Below, piece after piece: positions 1 to 11,052 of a stretch of DNA of 42,735 nt (within the stretch, counting starts at the first letter, position 1; every line of letters starts with the position of its first letter). Origin of the DNA: SAR324 cluster bacterium REDSEA-S27_B3 (GTDB lineage: Bacteria > SAR324 > NAC60-12). Made by a program: the position numbers and the translations under genes. The DNA is taken from NCBI GenBank assembly GCA_001627865.1, contig LUQO01000052.1:1-42735 (forward strand), written 5' to 3'. Below the pieces are notes generated by a model. The model had not been told where the DNA came from, did not search any database, and saw nothing but the letters and a program-made list of their open reading frames with translations.

Positions 1-96
1 TCTCTGCACCATTCTCTCCTACAAGACTTACAAGCTGAGCATTGAGTTCTTCCACAGATTTCTCTTTGACTATTTCATGCCTATCAACTGGCCTGA

Positions 97-303
97 ACCC
101 CAGTACTCAGTGCAACCATTCACCCCGACCTAAAGCGCACCCTTGTGGCAATGTCAGAGCGTACTGGACTGAGCGTCAGTCAGGTAACTGATGAAGTGCT
201 ATACGCTGGCTTGGTTGGCATGCAGGAGATTGATGAACTTAGGAGTGATGGGGGGGTAGGCTCAGCATACAGCCCCCCCGGGGGGCTCGCTTGTACCACC
301 CCA
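97..303 (+). pseudogene. Ribbon-helix-helix-like regulator fragment
   Basis: An open frame following a stop at 94-96 reads into a peptide with the pattern of a ribbon-helix-helix DNA-binding protein: a short strand (LSATIHPDLKRTL) and then two helices (ERTGLSVSQVTDEVLYAGL). It ends at a TAA at 301-303. No ATG, GTG or TTG start lies before the strand; the first in-frame GTG and ATG (145 and 151) would remove it. I therefore treat it as a 5'-truncated or frameshifted fragment. The tail is low-complexity and passes through a C/G palindrome at 271-287. Such proteins are common regulators in phages and mobile elements, which fits the neighbouring terminase-like gene. The family call is by eye and uncertain. 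Confidence 0.3.
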
Positions 304-457
304 TAAGATACTTAAAGTAGTTAATCGCATTTCTGCCTAGATGCTTAATCTGAACCCCCACTAATTCTTCACAGTCAGACACCCTCCATAGCAATATTTT
401 CAAATAACAAAGTAAAGGTTCGTTTTCTTGCGCATTTCTGTTGCAGTCCATAATCAC
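239..457 (-). CDS. Small hypothetical ORF, 72 aa
   Basis: This 72-residue open frame lies downstream of, and in the same direction as, the terminase-like gene. I do not recognise it. It is mixed hydrophobic and basic, with several cysteines and no clear signal peptide. No convincing ribosome binding site precedes the ATG, and its C-terminal part overlaps the GC-rich palindrome at 271-287. It could be a small gene of the phage-like element or a chance frame. Confidence 0.2.
   Translation of the reverse strand: MIMDCNRNAQENEPLLCYLKILLWRVSDCEELVGVQIKHLGRNAINYFKYLMGWYKRAPRGGCMLSLPPHHS
271..287. repeat. C/G palindrome in phage-like segment
   Basis: AGCCCCCC and GGGGGGCT form a perfect 8-bp inverted repeat around a single central C, within otherwise AT-moderate sequence. 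It lies between the ribbon-helix-helix fragment and the terminase-like gene. No T-tract follows on either strand, so it does not look like an ordinary terminator. Function unknown. Confidence 0.5.
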
Positions 458-570
458 AATGCTTGCACTCTTTTGGGTATGGCAGGGGGTGGGGTGGCCT
501 CTATGAAAGGGGTTGATAAAACACTGTTTTTATATGTACGATAATGCCCGTTAACGTACATAATCCTTTA

Positions 571-1005
571 TCAAACAGGCGTAATATCCTTGGCAAGTGC
601 TGCTTTTTCACCTTCCCATCTGTCAATAATAGCTGACAATTCTTCCGGGGTCATTTCAGCTAGGGAGCGGTCTTGGTTACGATTTGCCACACTGTGTTTA
701 CCAATGTCTCCAGCAAGCTCTAGAGACGTTCTGGCAGCTGCAATCCTTGCACTGGCTGGTGCGTCCATATCCTCCATAACTTCCTTCAGTGTCTTAACAG
801 CAGTAGTCGCAAGCTCGGTTTGGTAAACTTTGTTTCGCTCTTGCCGGATTTTGGCTATGATTTTTGGTGATTGTGTCAGATTAAAAGCACTTTGCCGAGG
901 TGCAGCAAAGCCAGCAAGACGTGCTGCTTCAGTGCGTCCCTTCCCATGATGGACGAGGTAAAAGATAAAACTACTTTGTCTGTCTGATAATTGTACTTGT
1001 CCCAT
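571..1005 (-). CDS. Phage terminase small subunit-like protein
   Basis: This 144-residue protein resembles the DNA-recognition part of phage small terminase subunits, which bind phage DNA and recruit the large subunit for packaging. Residues about 7-55 match the usual N-terminal helix-turn-helix layout: a start like LSDRQSSF, then TEAARLAGF, then a stretch (NLTQSPKIIAKI) corresponding to the 'L..NPKV...I' helix of the family. The remainder is helical and charged, including a segment near residues 80-95 (PASARIAAARTSLELAG) typical of terminase or DNA-binding phage proteins. AAAGGA lies 7 bases before the ATG and supports the start. It reads away from tRNA-Phe, and no large terminase or capsid gene is visible, so it sits at the edge of a phage, satellite or remnant. 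A generic phage HTH protein is the alternative. Confidence 0.6.
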   Translation of the reverse strand: MGQVQLSDRQSSFIFYLVHHGKGRTEAARLAGFAAPRQSAFNLTQSPKIIAKIRQERNKVYQTELATTAVKTLKEVMEDMDAPASARIAAARTSLELAGDIGKHSVANRNQDRSLAEMTPEELSAIIDRWEGEKAALAKDITPV

Positions 1006-1090
1006 ATATTTTCCTTTGTAAATGGGTTAAATATACAAGGATATTGTACTTTCATTAGTATCAAATGAACAGTCGAAAACTGATAAAACA

Positions 1091-1111
1091 GGTGGGGGAT
1101 ACGGTGGGGGA
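1091..1111. repeat. Two direct repeats GGTGGGGGA
   Basis: GGTGGGGGA occurs at 1091-1099 and again at 1103-1111, a 12-bp period, in the gap between the terminase-like gene and the 3' end of tRNA-Phe. Short G-rich direct repeats next to a tRNA 3' end resemble the arm-type integrase binding sites of tyrosine-recombinase islands. That role is inference; no integrase gene is visible here. Confidence 0.45.
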
Positions 1112-1178
1112 ACAAAAAATAGGAAAATATGTTATTTCGATCTATATCTTTTAAATATTGATATTATTAACTAATATG

Positions 1179-1254
<76 letters not shown>

Positions 1255-1316
1255 TTTTTAAGGAAGGTCTATAGGAAATCCGGGAATGTTTTCTACAGCA
1301 CACAGGAAGGCAGGTC

Positions 1317-1402
1317 TGGTGCCGTAGGGGAGACTCGAACTCCCACGTCCAATGAACACTAGACCCTGAACCTAGCGCGTCTACCAATTCCGCCACTACG
1401 GC
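1317..1402 (-). tRNA. tRNA-Leu (CAG)
   Basis: An 86-nt class II tRNA on the minus strand with encoded CCA. The acceptor GCCGTAG pairs with CTACGGC, followed by A and CCA. The anticodon stem CTAGG/TCTAG with loop TTCAGGG gives anticodon CAG. The long variable arm expected for tRNA-Leu is present. It lies 62 bp upstream of tRNA-Phe in the same orientation, so the two may be co-transcribed. Confidence 0.96.
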
Positions 1403-1552
1403 ATCACTCCCAAGCCTTTGCATTTTAGAATACCGGCAAAAAAGAAGCAACAAATTTGTGTGTTCAAGTTAAACTTGAATCTGTCCGTCCCTCGATACAA
1501 ACTTAAAATAATGTAGTAAAATCTCCACCACAAATTAATTTCGGTAGAAAAT

Positions 1553-1759
1553 ATGGAAAACCTGATCCAGGAGATATCCGCTAAATTAAAGGAATGGAGC
1601 GCACTTTTTCAAAGCCAGCATCAGCTGCAATATGGTGCTCTAGCTGTTTATCTACTGCTCTGGCTGCTGTCTTCCGGAAGTCTCACAACAACAATCTGGG
1701 TGGCAGTGGGTGTGGGCCTGGGCTGGATGACTGGACGAGGAAGCCGGCAGGAATCATGA
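1553..1759 (+). CDS. Small single-span membrane protein, 68 aa
   Basis: I do not recognise this protein. Residues 1-25 are polar and helix-forming, residues about 28-58 are strongly hydrophobic (YGALAVYLLLWLL, then a glycine-rich stretch) and the C-terminus is basic (GRGSRQES). It is probably a one- or two-pass inner-membrane protein. It ends one base before the ATG of the downstream SDR gene, so the two are likely translationally coupled, and this tight coupling is the main reason to accept it as real. No strong Shine-Dalgarno precedes its own ATG. Confidence 0.5.
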   Translation: MENLIQEISAKLKEWSALFQSQHQLQYGALAVYLLLWLLSSGSLTTTIWVAVGVGLGWMTGRGSRQES

Positions 1760-1760
1760 A

Positions 1761-2498
1761 ATGCCGGAATCAGTCTTAATCACCGGCGCCAGCTCCGGAA
1801 TCGGCCGTGCTTTGGCAGTTGAGTTTTCCCAACGAGGTTACGGGCTTGGCTTATGCGCCAGACGGCTGGAACTGCTGGTAAAACTTCAGGATGAGCTTAG
1901 CGGAAATAATTCCGTAGAGATTGCCGCACTGGACGTTGGCAAATATGATGATGTCAGGGAAGTCCTGTTTAATCTTGCGGAAAAACTCGGCAGTACAAAG
2001 ATCGTTATCGCCAATGCCGGAATTGGAGAAAGAAGTCTTCCCGGTGAAGGTACATTTCACCTGGACCGAAGAATTATCGAAATAAACCTGCTTGGAGCAA
2101 TGGCCACCATTGATGCCGGAGCGGAAATCATGAAAAAACAGCGAGGCGGCCAGATTGTGGGAATTTCCTCTGTTGCAGGTTTTCGCGGACTGTCAAACAT
2201 TCCTGCTTATTCTGCTTCTAAATCGGCATTATCCACATACATGGAAGGAATCCGCTATCATCTCACTCAGCATAATATTGCGGTGACCGTTATTAATCCC
2301 GGATTCATCGATACGGCCATCAATAGTAACAGAAAATTCCGACCCTTCCTGATTTCAGCAGAAAAAAGTGCTCAACTGATGGCTGACATGATTGAAAAAA
2401 AAGTGTTGTCCTCCACCGTTCCGCTCTGGCCATGGGCACTGGTTTCCGGAGCAGTACGTTTCATTCCCGAACGTCTATGGTGCAAGTTCAATACATGA
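1761..2498 (+). CDS. SDR family oxidoreductase
   Basis: A 245-residue classical short-chain dehydrogenase/reductase. The Rossmann cofactor motif TGASSGIG lies at residues about 8-15, the NAG motif (ANAGIG) near 86, the catalytic Ser in the GISSVAGF segment, and the Tyr-Lys pair in YSASKSAL, followed by NPGFIDT. An arginine pair after the second strand (CARRLE) suggests NADP(H) rather than NAD(H). The C-terminus continues past the catalytic core with a hydrophobic PLWPWALVSGAV segment, seen in membrane-associated SDRs. The substrate cannot be told from the sequence. It follows the small membrane protein by one base and ends convergent with the metal chaperone gene. Confidence 0.9.
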   Translation: MPESVLITGASSGIGRALAVEFSQRGYGLGLCARRLELLVKLQDELSGNNSVEIAALDVGKYDDVREVLFNLAEKLGSTKIVIANAGIGERSLPGEGTFHLDRRIIEINLLGAMATIDAGAEIMKKQRGGQIVGISSVAGFRGLSNIPAYSASKSALSTYMEGIRYHLTQHNIAVTVINPGFIDTAINSNRKFRPFLISAEKSAQLMADMIEKKVLSSTVPLWPWALVSGAVRFIPERLWCKFNT

Positions 2499-2601
2499 GC
2501 TGCAACTTGACGGGGAACATAATCTGATTTTACCTCAAACAAACTTACCCTCCACGCAGTTTTCTGCAGTTTAAAACAATTTATTAGCCTCGAATATTTA
2601 T

Positions 2602-2811
2602 TCAGTGGCTCACTTCAAATCCCGCGTTTTCAATGGCCTTCTGTATTTGTCCAGGTTCAATACCAGCCGAATCATATTCGACTGACGCATTTTCATCCGC
2701 AAAAGATACTTCGGCAGACTGAATGCCTGAAACTGCCGCAAGCACTTTTTGCAGCCGCGCAGCACAGCCGTCACAGTGCATTCCAGAAATTCCCCAGTTT
2801 ATTCTTTCCAT
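2602..2811 (-). CDS. Heavy-metal-associated (HMA) domain protein, CopZ/MerP-like
   Basis: A 69-residue protein made almost entirely of one HMA domain. The metal-binding loop GMHCDGCA is at residues about 10-17, and the rest follows the usual beta-alpha-beta-beta-alpha-beta order (SAEVSFADENASVEYD, then a helix, then AGFEV). Such proteins carry Cu(I), or Hg(II) in MerP, to a P-type ATPase. No signal peptide is present, so it is cytosolic and CopZ-like. No copper ATPase or regulator is adjacent, so it is an orphan chaperone here. It ends convergently with the SDR gene. Confidence 0.88.
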   Translation of the reverse strand: MERINWGISGMHCDGCAARLQKVLAAVSGIQSAEVSFADENASVEYDSAGIEPGQIQKAIENAGFEVSH

Positions 2812-2926
2812 TTTCTATAACCTGAAAAGTGTGGCTTAAGTCGATTCATGTCCAAATAAAGCAGACTCTGCATTACTGTGATTCTCTAAATAATACCTGA
2901 AGGGGGTATTGAGTAAAGTCAAATAA

Positions 2927-4917
<1,991 letters not shown>

Positions 4918-4921
<4 letters not shown>

Positions 4922-5676
4922 ATTCTGGCTCCGCCGTCAATCTCCAGCATTCTTCCGGTAAAGTAATCATTCCTGAGGATAAACAATACTCCATCAGACA
5001 TTTCAGTAGGTTCGGCAAATCGTCGCAGGGGGATGCTCTTGACGAATTTTTCCTTTATATCATCACGCAGTGAAACTACCATTTCTGTGGCAGTAAAACC
5101 AGGAGCGACTCCCGCGACCCTGATTCCATGCTGTGCCAGTTCCTGTGCCCAAAGCACTGTCATGGCGGAAACGCCTGCTTTTGCAGCGGAATAATTGCTC
5201 TGGCCAAAATTTCCTGAACGGGCAACGCTGGCAATGTTCACGATCACACCGGTCTTTTTCTGTGCTAAAAACTGTGCGGCACCCTCACGTCCGCAGAGAA
5301 AGACTCCGGTGAGATTTGTATCAATTACCTCCTGCCATTTTGAAAGCGGAAACTTCCTGATTTCACCATCCTTTACCTTGACCAGCAGACTGTCACGCAA
5401 TATTCCCGCGTTGTTGACCGTGGCGTCAAGTGTGCCAAAATCACTGACAACCTGGGAATAAACTGCTTCCACCTGTGATTCATCTGTTACATTCAGTTCG
5501 TAGCCTCGTGCTTCGATTCCTTTGTCCTCACATTCCTTCCGTGTTTTTTCCAGCGCTTCCGGATTTATATCCGCAAGTGCGACTTTCATTCCGTTTCCCG
5601 CGCAGTCCAAGGCGAATTGACGTCCCAAACCCTGGGCGGCACCTGTAATTACTACTACTTTATCTTTTAGTTCCAT
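4918..5676 (-). CDS. SDR family oxidoreductase, FabG-like
   Basis: A 252-residue short-chain dehydrogenase. The cofactor motif TGAAQGLG lies at residues about 11-18, and an acidic residue after the second strand (ALADINPE) points to NAD(H). NNAGI lies near residue 88, the catalytic Ser in NIASVAR, and the Tyr-Lys motif in YSAAKAG. The C-terminus has APGFTATEM and the conserved DGGARI end. It resembles 3-oxoacyl-ACP or acetoacetyl-CoA reductases, but the adjacent transporter and the absence of other fatty-acid genes leave the substrate open. The stop overlaps the start of the EamA gene, so the two form an operon. Confidence 0.9.
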
Positions 5677-5747
5677 TTTTATATTTTTAAGATTGTTAAC
5701 AAATTAGTTGTCAGCTTTAAATTTTCAGCACAGTCTCAAACATGCTG

Positions 5748-6158
5748 CTACTGTTTGCCTTTTTCAAAGTTGTTCAGTGTTTCATCAATGTTTATATACG
5801 GCAAAACCCTTGATGTGTAAACATTGAACTCCGGCTTGACAAAACTGCCGTCATCAAGAATTCCCACATAAATTGACTTGATCCCGGGTCTGCCAGTATT
5901 AATTCCGGAAACCACTGAACCGCAGCGCTTGCAGAAATGCTTAGTTTTCTTGTTGCCACTGTCGGCAGTGTACTGATAACTGTTTATCTCTCCGCTGATT
6001 AAGCTTACCTGCTCTTCCTTGAAAAACAGTATCGTGGCAAATCCCGCGCCTGTATTTTTTCTGCAGTCAATACAGTGACAATTTCCCTGCATAACAGGTT
6101 CACCGGAAACTTCGATAGTCACGTCACCGCAAAGACATTTGCCGGTATGTGTTCCCAT
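5748..6158 (-). CDS. GFA/CENP-V family zinc protein
   Basis: A 136-residue protein of the glutathione-dependent formaldehyde-activating (GFA)/CENP-V fold. Structural zinc ligands are visible as CLCGD near the N-terminus, NCHCIDCRK around residues 32-40 and HFCKRCGS around 83-90; together these form the two metal sites of the family. The longer frame begins at 6179, but AAGGAG lies 8 bases before the ATG at 6158 and the next residues match the family start (TGKCLCG), so I chose 6158. Despite the family name, most members have no proven formaldehyde activity. It is 71 bp upstream of the FabG-like gene and probably co-transcribed. Confidence 0.85.
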   Translation of the reverse strand: MGTHTGKCLCGDVTIEVSGEPVMQGNCHCIDCRKNTGAGFATILFFKEEQVSLISGEINSYQYTADSGNKKTKHFCKRCGSVVSGINTGRPGIKSIYVGILDDGSFVKPEFNVYTSRVLPYINIDETLNNFEKGKQ

Positions 6159-6859
6159 ATTTTTTCTCCTTTGATCCAATTTAAAAAAATGTTTTTACCA
6201 ATCATTCACTGAAATCAGCAGAGCAATGTTGTCATAGTATCGAGTACCTTTCAATCGAATTCTTAAGCCGTTCATTACCGCAAAATACTTTCACTATGGA
6301 TATTTCATCAGGCTGAGGATTTTATCATCCATGTGCCTGGTTCATAACTCAGCTAAAATATGCTCGAAATCGAACCTTTCACTTGCTTATTAAAGGATGT
6401 CAGGTATAATTTTTCGCCTGAGCTTTTTCCGATTTTCGCGTTCAGTCTTTCAGAAAAAGCCGCTTCACTCCAGTCTGCTCAGAATTTAAACTAATTTTTT
6501 AAATAAACATTAATTTCTGATCTTGCTGTAAGTGCCTAATTTTTAATCAGTTATATTAAATAGTGTCTAATTATAGGGCGCTATATATAACAATCCAATT
6601 TTCAACATTTAAAAAATTTATTATATAAATTAATAAATTCAATAGGTTGCAAAATTATATCGAAAATAATCTGTATTGGCATAATCTTTGAGGCAGGTAG
6701 GGGTTGGTACAGTTTTTTATTTCGTTATATTTAAAGGAGACTATACTAAAATCATTTTACTGTGTACTTGTTTAAAAGGATCAGTGATTGATTATATAGA
6801 ACGGTCCTCCAAGAGTACCTCGCAATAAACCTAAAATATATTTTGTTCAAGGAGAATAA
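6159..6859. other. 700-bp AT-rich intergenic region upstream of glnA
   Basis: No gene is supported here. The segment separates the minus-strand GFA gene from plus-strand glnA and should hold both promoters. The part from about 6540 to 6790 is very AT-rich. A partial sigma-54-like pattern (TGGCA at 6677-6681 followed by TTTGAGG) is present but lacks the conserved GC of the -12 element. No hairpin or RNA gene was recognised. Confidence 0.6.
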
Positions 6860-8275
6860 ATGAATCAGACAGAATTAATGAAATATGCCAGTGAGAACAA
6901 TGTAGAATTCGTAGATTTAAAGTTCTGCGATTTTCCTGGAACATGGCACCATTTTTCACTTCCAATTTCCGGTTTAGATGATGATTTGTTTGAAGAAGGA
7001 ATCGGTTTTGACGGTTCAAGCATCAGAGGTTTTCAGGCCATTCAGGAAAGCGACATGCTGCTTTTCCCTGATCCGGAAACAGCTTTTCTTGATCCTTTCA
7101 CAAAACACCAAACCCTCAGCATCACCTGCAACATCAAGGATCCTGTTACGGCACAGCCATACACAAGAGATCCAAGGTTCCTCGCGCAGAAAGCAGAGCA
7201 ATATCTTAAATCCACAGGAGTTGCCGATTTAAGTTACTGGGGTCCGGAATTGGAGTTTTATATCTTCGACCACGTCAGTTTTGACCAGACCTACAATGAA
7301 GGCTTTTATCACGTGGACTCCGTTGAAGGTGCCTGGAACACGGGAGATAACTCCCAGCAGAACCTCAGCTACAAGCCGCGTTACAAGGAAGGATACTTTC
7401 CGGTAGCACCGATGGACCACATGCAGGACATCCGCTCAGACATGGTAAAAACTCTGCAGCAGGTTGGCGTTGATGTGGAAGTTCATCACCACGAAGTGGG
7501 AACAGGTGGACAGGCTGAAATCGACATGCGCTATGACAGCCTGACTCGCATGGCGGATAAGGTGCTTTTGTACAAATACATTGTCAAAAACGTGGGTAAA
7601 AGTCACGGTAAAACTGTAACAATGATGCCCAAGCCGATTTTCATGGATAACGGCTCTGGAATGCATGTTCATCAAAGTCTCTGGAAGAATGGGAAAAATG
7701 TGTTTTATGATCCTGCCAATTACGCGCTACTCAGTGATACCGCACGTCATTATATAGGTGGTCTGCTTAAGCATGCTGACGCGCTTTGTGCTTTTATCGC
7801 GCCAACAACAAATTCATACAGGAGGCTTGTTCCGGGATATGAAGCACCGATTAACCTGGTATATTCACAACGTAACCGCAGTGCCTGTGTACGAATTCCA
7901 ATGTATTCCAGCAGTGAAAGCGCAAGACGCATTGAATTCAGGACTCCTGATCCAAGCAGCAATCCATACTATGCTTTCCCGGCTTTGCTGATGGCCGGAT
8001 TGGATGGCATACTGAACAAGATTGAGCCGCCTGAGCCAGTTGACAAGGATTTATACGATCTCAAGCCTGAAGAGATGAAAGAAATAAAATCTGTAGTCGG
8101 CTCATTGGATGCCGCGTTGGACGCGCTTGAGGCAGACCATGCATTCCTCTTGAAAGGAGATGTATTCACACAGGATGTAATAGACACATGGCTGAGTTAC
8201 AAACGTGAGCGTGAAGTTGACGCACTCAGACTGCGCCCACATCCTTATGAATTCTCCCTTTACTATGATGTCTGA
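6860..8275 (+). CDS. glnA: Glutamine synthetase type I
   Basis: A 471-residue type I glutamine synthetase (ATP + glutamate + ammonia to glutamine), close to the 469 residues of the E. coli enzyme. Conserved blocks are present in order: DGSSIRGF near residue 52, the ELEFYIFD metal-ligand segment, the GTGGQAEI and [12 protein letters not shown] active-site regions, the [13 protein letters not shown] ammonium/substrate loop, and [12 protein letters not shown]. The adenylylation loop keeps its tyrosine (DKDLYDL, Tyr399 here; Tyr397 in E. coli), so the enzyme is probably regulated by GlnE adenylylation. AAGGAG lies 8 bases before the ATG. It is a single-gene unit; no glnL/glnG or glnB lies nearby. 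Confidence 0.97.
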   Translation: MNQTELMKYASENNVEFVDLKFCDFPGTWHHFSLPISGLDDDLFEEGIGFDGSSIRGFQAIQESDMLLFPDPETAFLDPFTKHQTLSITCNIKDPVTAQPYTRDPRFLAQKAEQYLKSTGVADLSYWGPELEFYIFDHVSFDQTYNEGFYHVDSVEGAWNTGDNSQQNLSYKPRYKEGYFPVAPMDHMQDIRSDMVKTLQQVGVDVEVHHHEVGTGGQAEIDMRYDSLTRMADKVLLYKYIVKNVGKSHGKTVTMMPKPIFMDNGSGMHVHQSLWKNGKNVFYDPANYALLSDTARHYIGGLLKHADALCAFIAPTTNSYRRLVPGYEAPINLVYSQRNRSACVRIPMYSSSESARRIEFRTPDPSSNPYYAFPALLMAGLDGILNKIEPPEPVDKDLYDLKPEEMKEIKSVVGSLDAALDALEADHAFLLKGDVFTQDVIDTWLSYKREREVDALRLRPHPYEFSLYYDV

Positions 8276-8558
8276 TATCTCAGGCTGCTGAAATAATTTT
8301 GGCGTCATAGTCACACTAATCTGTCCGGTGACACTTGCTGTTGTTTCCTCAACGACAGCGGGTGGTTGCCGGCACCTCCCTATAAATTATTAGCTGAAAA
8401 GATTTAGTATCATTCCCGGATATAATTCTTTTCACTACTTTTCCTCACCATCCTTGTAATCTTTTTTATAGCGAATCTTCATTATGCTTGTTCTGCTTCG
8501 CATAAGTGAACTATAATACCGGCATTTGTTGAATTATAATCATTTTGTAAGAAGTCAC

Positions 8559-9057
8559 ATGCAAAGGAATATATCCATCGAACAGCAACATCCGTCCTTT
8601 ATGGAGACATCTCGAGGAGATAACTGGTGGATCGGGCCATTTTTCACAGCTATGGGATTGCTTGCATTCATCCTGTATTCTACCTGGGCTGCATTCCAGA
8701 ATGAACACTATCAATGGGGCCCCTACCTTTCTCCGTTTTTATGCTCCCCTGCTTGAATTCGAATGGTGGCCTCTTTCACCGGCATTTCTTATTCTCTGGG
8801 CTCCCGCCGGCTTCAGGCTCACCTGCTACTATTACCGGAAAGCTTATTACCGTGCGTTTTTCTTCACTCCACCGGCTTGTGCGGTCGGAGGGAAGCCCCA
8901 GAAATATCGTGGAGAACGATTTCTACTGCTATTTCAGAATTTGCATCGCTACTTCCTTTACATCGCTCTCATTTTCTGTGTAATATTAAGTTGCGATGCA
9001 ATTGTTTCGTTCTCTTTTGAAAACGAATTAGGTGAAGGCGTTGGAACAGTGGTTTAG
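8559..9057 (+). pseudogene. Broken membrane-anchor subunit of an SdhF/Sdh1-type succinate dehydrogenase
   Basis: Two adjacent frames together encode one recognisable protein. From the ATG at 8559 the frame gives SRGDNWWIGPFFTAMGLL and then HYQWGPYLSPF before an early stop. The next frame continues with the expected YAPLLEFEWWP, LILWAPAGFRLTCYYYRK, PPACAV and LLLFQNLHRYF. Removing one T from the T5 run at 8736-8740 restores a single frame. These motifs match, from memory, the membrane anchor encoded beside sdhA and sdhB in mycobacterial Sdh1 operons (Rv0249c-like). Three hydrophobic helices remain, with family residues such as the CYYYRK segment. A stop at 9055-9057 truncates it at about 166 codons where the family runs to about 250, and no remainder follows. 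The gene is therefore dead, or at best a fragment. Confidence 0.8.
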
Positions 9058-9289
9058 TTTGAGTGGTCTTTAAATTATTTTTCAGGTTTCCAGTTCAACT
9101 ATTTGCAATAAAGAATTTCGTTAAGAGGGTTCTTGCGATATGAAGATTTGATCTCACAATTAAGCAATTTAGAACAAAATTAATTTAGTACTTTCCCTTA
9201 ATTGGGCCTATATTTTTTAATTTTGCTTTTATAAAATAAATAATTAAAGGTGAATTTGTTATCAAAATGACACTATTAGGTTAATACAA
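9058..9289. other. Spacer between the sdh anchor remnant and frdA
   Basis: This AT-rich spacer has no supported gene and no residual anchor-subunit coding in any frame that I could read. It must contain the frdA promoter if frdABCD is an independent unit. It probably contains the left junction where the older sdh operon was interrupted. I see no insertion-sequence ends or target-site duplication. Confidence 0.55.
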
Positions 9290-11050
9290 ATGGCTCTTCA
9301 GTATGATATTGTTATAGTGGGAGGAGGAGGTGCAGGATTAAGAGCGGCCATTGCTATTGGTGAAACAAATCCCAAACTAAAAATCGCTTTGGTTAGTAAG
9401 GTTTTTCCAATGCGAAGTCATACTGTGGCTGCTGAAGGGGGTGCTGCAGCGGTTATCAAAGACAATGATAGTTTCAATGATCACTGTTTGGACACCATTG
9501 GAGGAGGTGAATGGATGTGTGATCAGGATGCAGTGGAACTATTTGTGAATGAAGCTCCTAAAGAATTGATACAGATGGAGCACTGGGGCTGTCCATGGTC
9601 TCGGGAGCTTGACGGTACTGTAGCTGTCCGCCCGTTCGGAGGAATGAAGATAGAACGGACTTGGTTTGCTGCTGATAAAACGGGCTTCCATTTGCTTCAT
9701 ACACTTTTCCAAACTTCTCTGAAATACAATAATGTCATCCGTCATGATGAATGGTTTGCTACTAAAATTTTGGTTGAAAATGGGAGGTGCCAAGGTGTAA
9801 CGGCCATTGAAATGCGCTCCGGGATCATGAAGGTTATAGCTGCAAAGTCGGTTATCATGTGCACAGGGGGAGCAGGCCGTGTTTTCCCCTTCACTACTAA
9901 CGGGGCGATTAAGACAGGTGACGGAATGGCTATGGCCTACCGGGCTGGTATTCCATTGAAGGACATGGAATTCATACAGTATCATCCCACAGGTCTGCCA
10001 GGAACAGGTATACTTATTACTGAAGCGGCCCGAGGAGAAGGAGGCATCCTTGTTAATAAGGAAGGCTACCGGTATCTCCAAGACTATGATCTGGGAATGC
10101 CTCTAGACATTGAAGATCCCAAGCATCCAGTCAATAAAAGCATGGAACTAGGCCCCAGAGACAGGTTAAGCCAAGCCTTTATAAAAGAACGTGAGAAAGA
10201 AAAGACTATCACCGGGCCTTTTGGAGATGTAGTACACTTAGATATACGACATTTAGGAAAGAAGAAAATTGACAAGAAACTTCCATTTGTAAGGGAACTC
10301 ACAAAAAATTACATAGGGATTGATCCAGTCTATGAGCCAATTCCCGTTCGACCTGTAGTCCACTACATGATGGGGGGTATCGATACAACTATAGATTGTA
10401 GAACAATTTTACCCGGACTTTTTGCTGCCGGTGAATGCGCCTGCGTTTCCATTAATGGGGCCAATCGACTAGGATCAAATTCACTGACTGAAATCTTGGT
10501 CTATGGTGCCCGAGCAGGAAATGCAGCAGCAGTTTTTGCTAACGAACATTCCGAGATTAATCTGGAAGCACTTGAAAAACAGGGAGCCGATGAGTATAAA
10601 AGAATCACTCGAGACTTCTTGCAAAAAGATGGAGGTTCTGAGCGAATTGCCACCCTCCGTAAGGAGATACATCAAGTCATGGAACAGAGTGTGGGTATCT
10701 TTCGTTCAGAGTCTGGTTTAAAGGAGGCATGCAACAAAATCGAAGAATTGAAAGACCGATTTTCTTCGATACTTATTGAGGACAAAAGTCTGAATTTCAA
10801 TACGGAATTGACTTCAGCTTTAGAGCTTGAGAACATGATTGACGTTGCAGAATCAATCATTTTTAGCGCATTGTCAAGAAGGGAAAGTCGAGGTTCTCAT
10901 CAACGCACTGACTTTTTAAACAGAGATGATGAGAATTTTCTGCGGCATTCTCTTGCGTATCGAACCGAGACTGAAAGCCGTATCGAATATCAAGATGTCG
11001 CCATTACTAAATGGCCACCAGGAGAACGTGTTTATGGAAAAGAGGAGTGA
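9290..11050 (+). CDS. frdA: Fumarate reductase flavoprotein subunit
   Basis: A 586-residue FAD subunit of quinol:fumarate reductase (E. coli FrdA is 602 residues). The N-terminal [10 protein letters not shown] motif binds FAD, and [11 protein letters not shown] carries the histidine (His44 here, the same number as E. coli) that binds FAD covalently. Also visible are [18 protein letters not shown], the active-site [11 protein letters not shown] loop, [21 protein letters not shown] and [12 protein letters not shown]. The C-terminus ends at RVYGKEE, without the E. coli lysine-rich tail. Similarity is clearly to the E. coli-type four-subunit enzyme rather than to SdhA of the remnant system beside it. 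It catalyses fumarate/succinate interconversion on the cytoplasmic face of the membrane. First gene of frdABCD. Confidence 0.96.
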   Translation: MALQYDIVIVGGGGAGLRAAIAIGETNPKLKIALVSKVFPMRSHTVAAEGGAAAVIKDNDSFNDHCLDTIGGGEWMCDQDAVELFVNEAPKELIQMEHWGCPWSRELDGTVAVRPFGGMKIERTWFAADKTGFHLLHTLFQTSLKYNNVIRHDEWFATKILVENGRCQGVTAIEMRSGIMKVIAAKSVIMCTGGAGRVFPFTTNGAIKTGDGMAMAYRAGIPLKDMEFIQYHPTGLPGTGILITEAARGEGGILVNKEGYRYLQDYDLGMPLDIEDPKHPVNKSMELGPRDRLSQAFIKEREKEKTITGPFGDVVHLDIRHLGKKKIDKKLPFVRELTKNYIGIDPVYEPIPVRPVVHYMMGGIDTTIDCRTILPGLFAAGECACVSINGANRLGSNSLTEILVYGARAGNAAAVFANEHSEINLEALEKQGADEYKRITRDFLQKDGGSERIATLRKEIHQVMEQSVGIFRSESGLKEACNKIEELKDRFSSILIEDKSLNFNTELTSALELENMIDVAESIIFSALSRRESRGSHQRTDFLNRDDENFLRHSLAYRTETESRIEYQDVAITKWPPGERVYGKEE

Positions 11051-11052
11051 AA

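Noticed and set aside
6677..6693. Sigma-54-like promoter upstream of glnA (TGGCA ... TTTGAGG)
   Set aside because: The near-invariant GC of the -12 element is GA here, and AT-rich sequence gives such partial matches easily.
8276..8558. Possible glnA terminator or small RNA
   Set aside because: Only short GC-rich pairings (near 8361-8376) without a T-tract were found.
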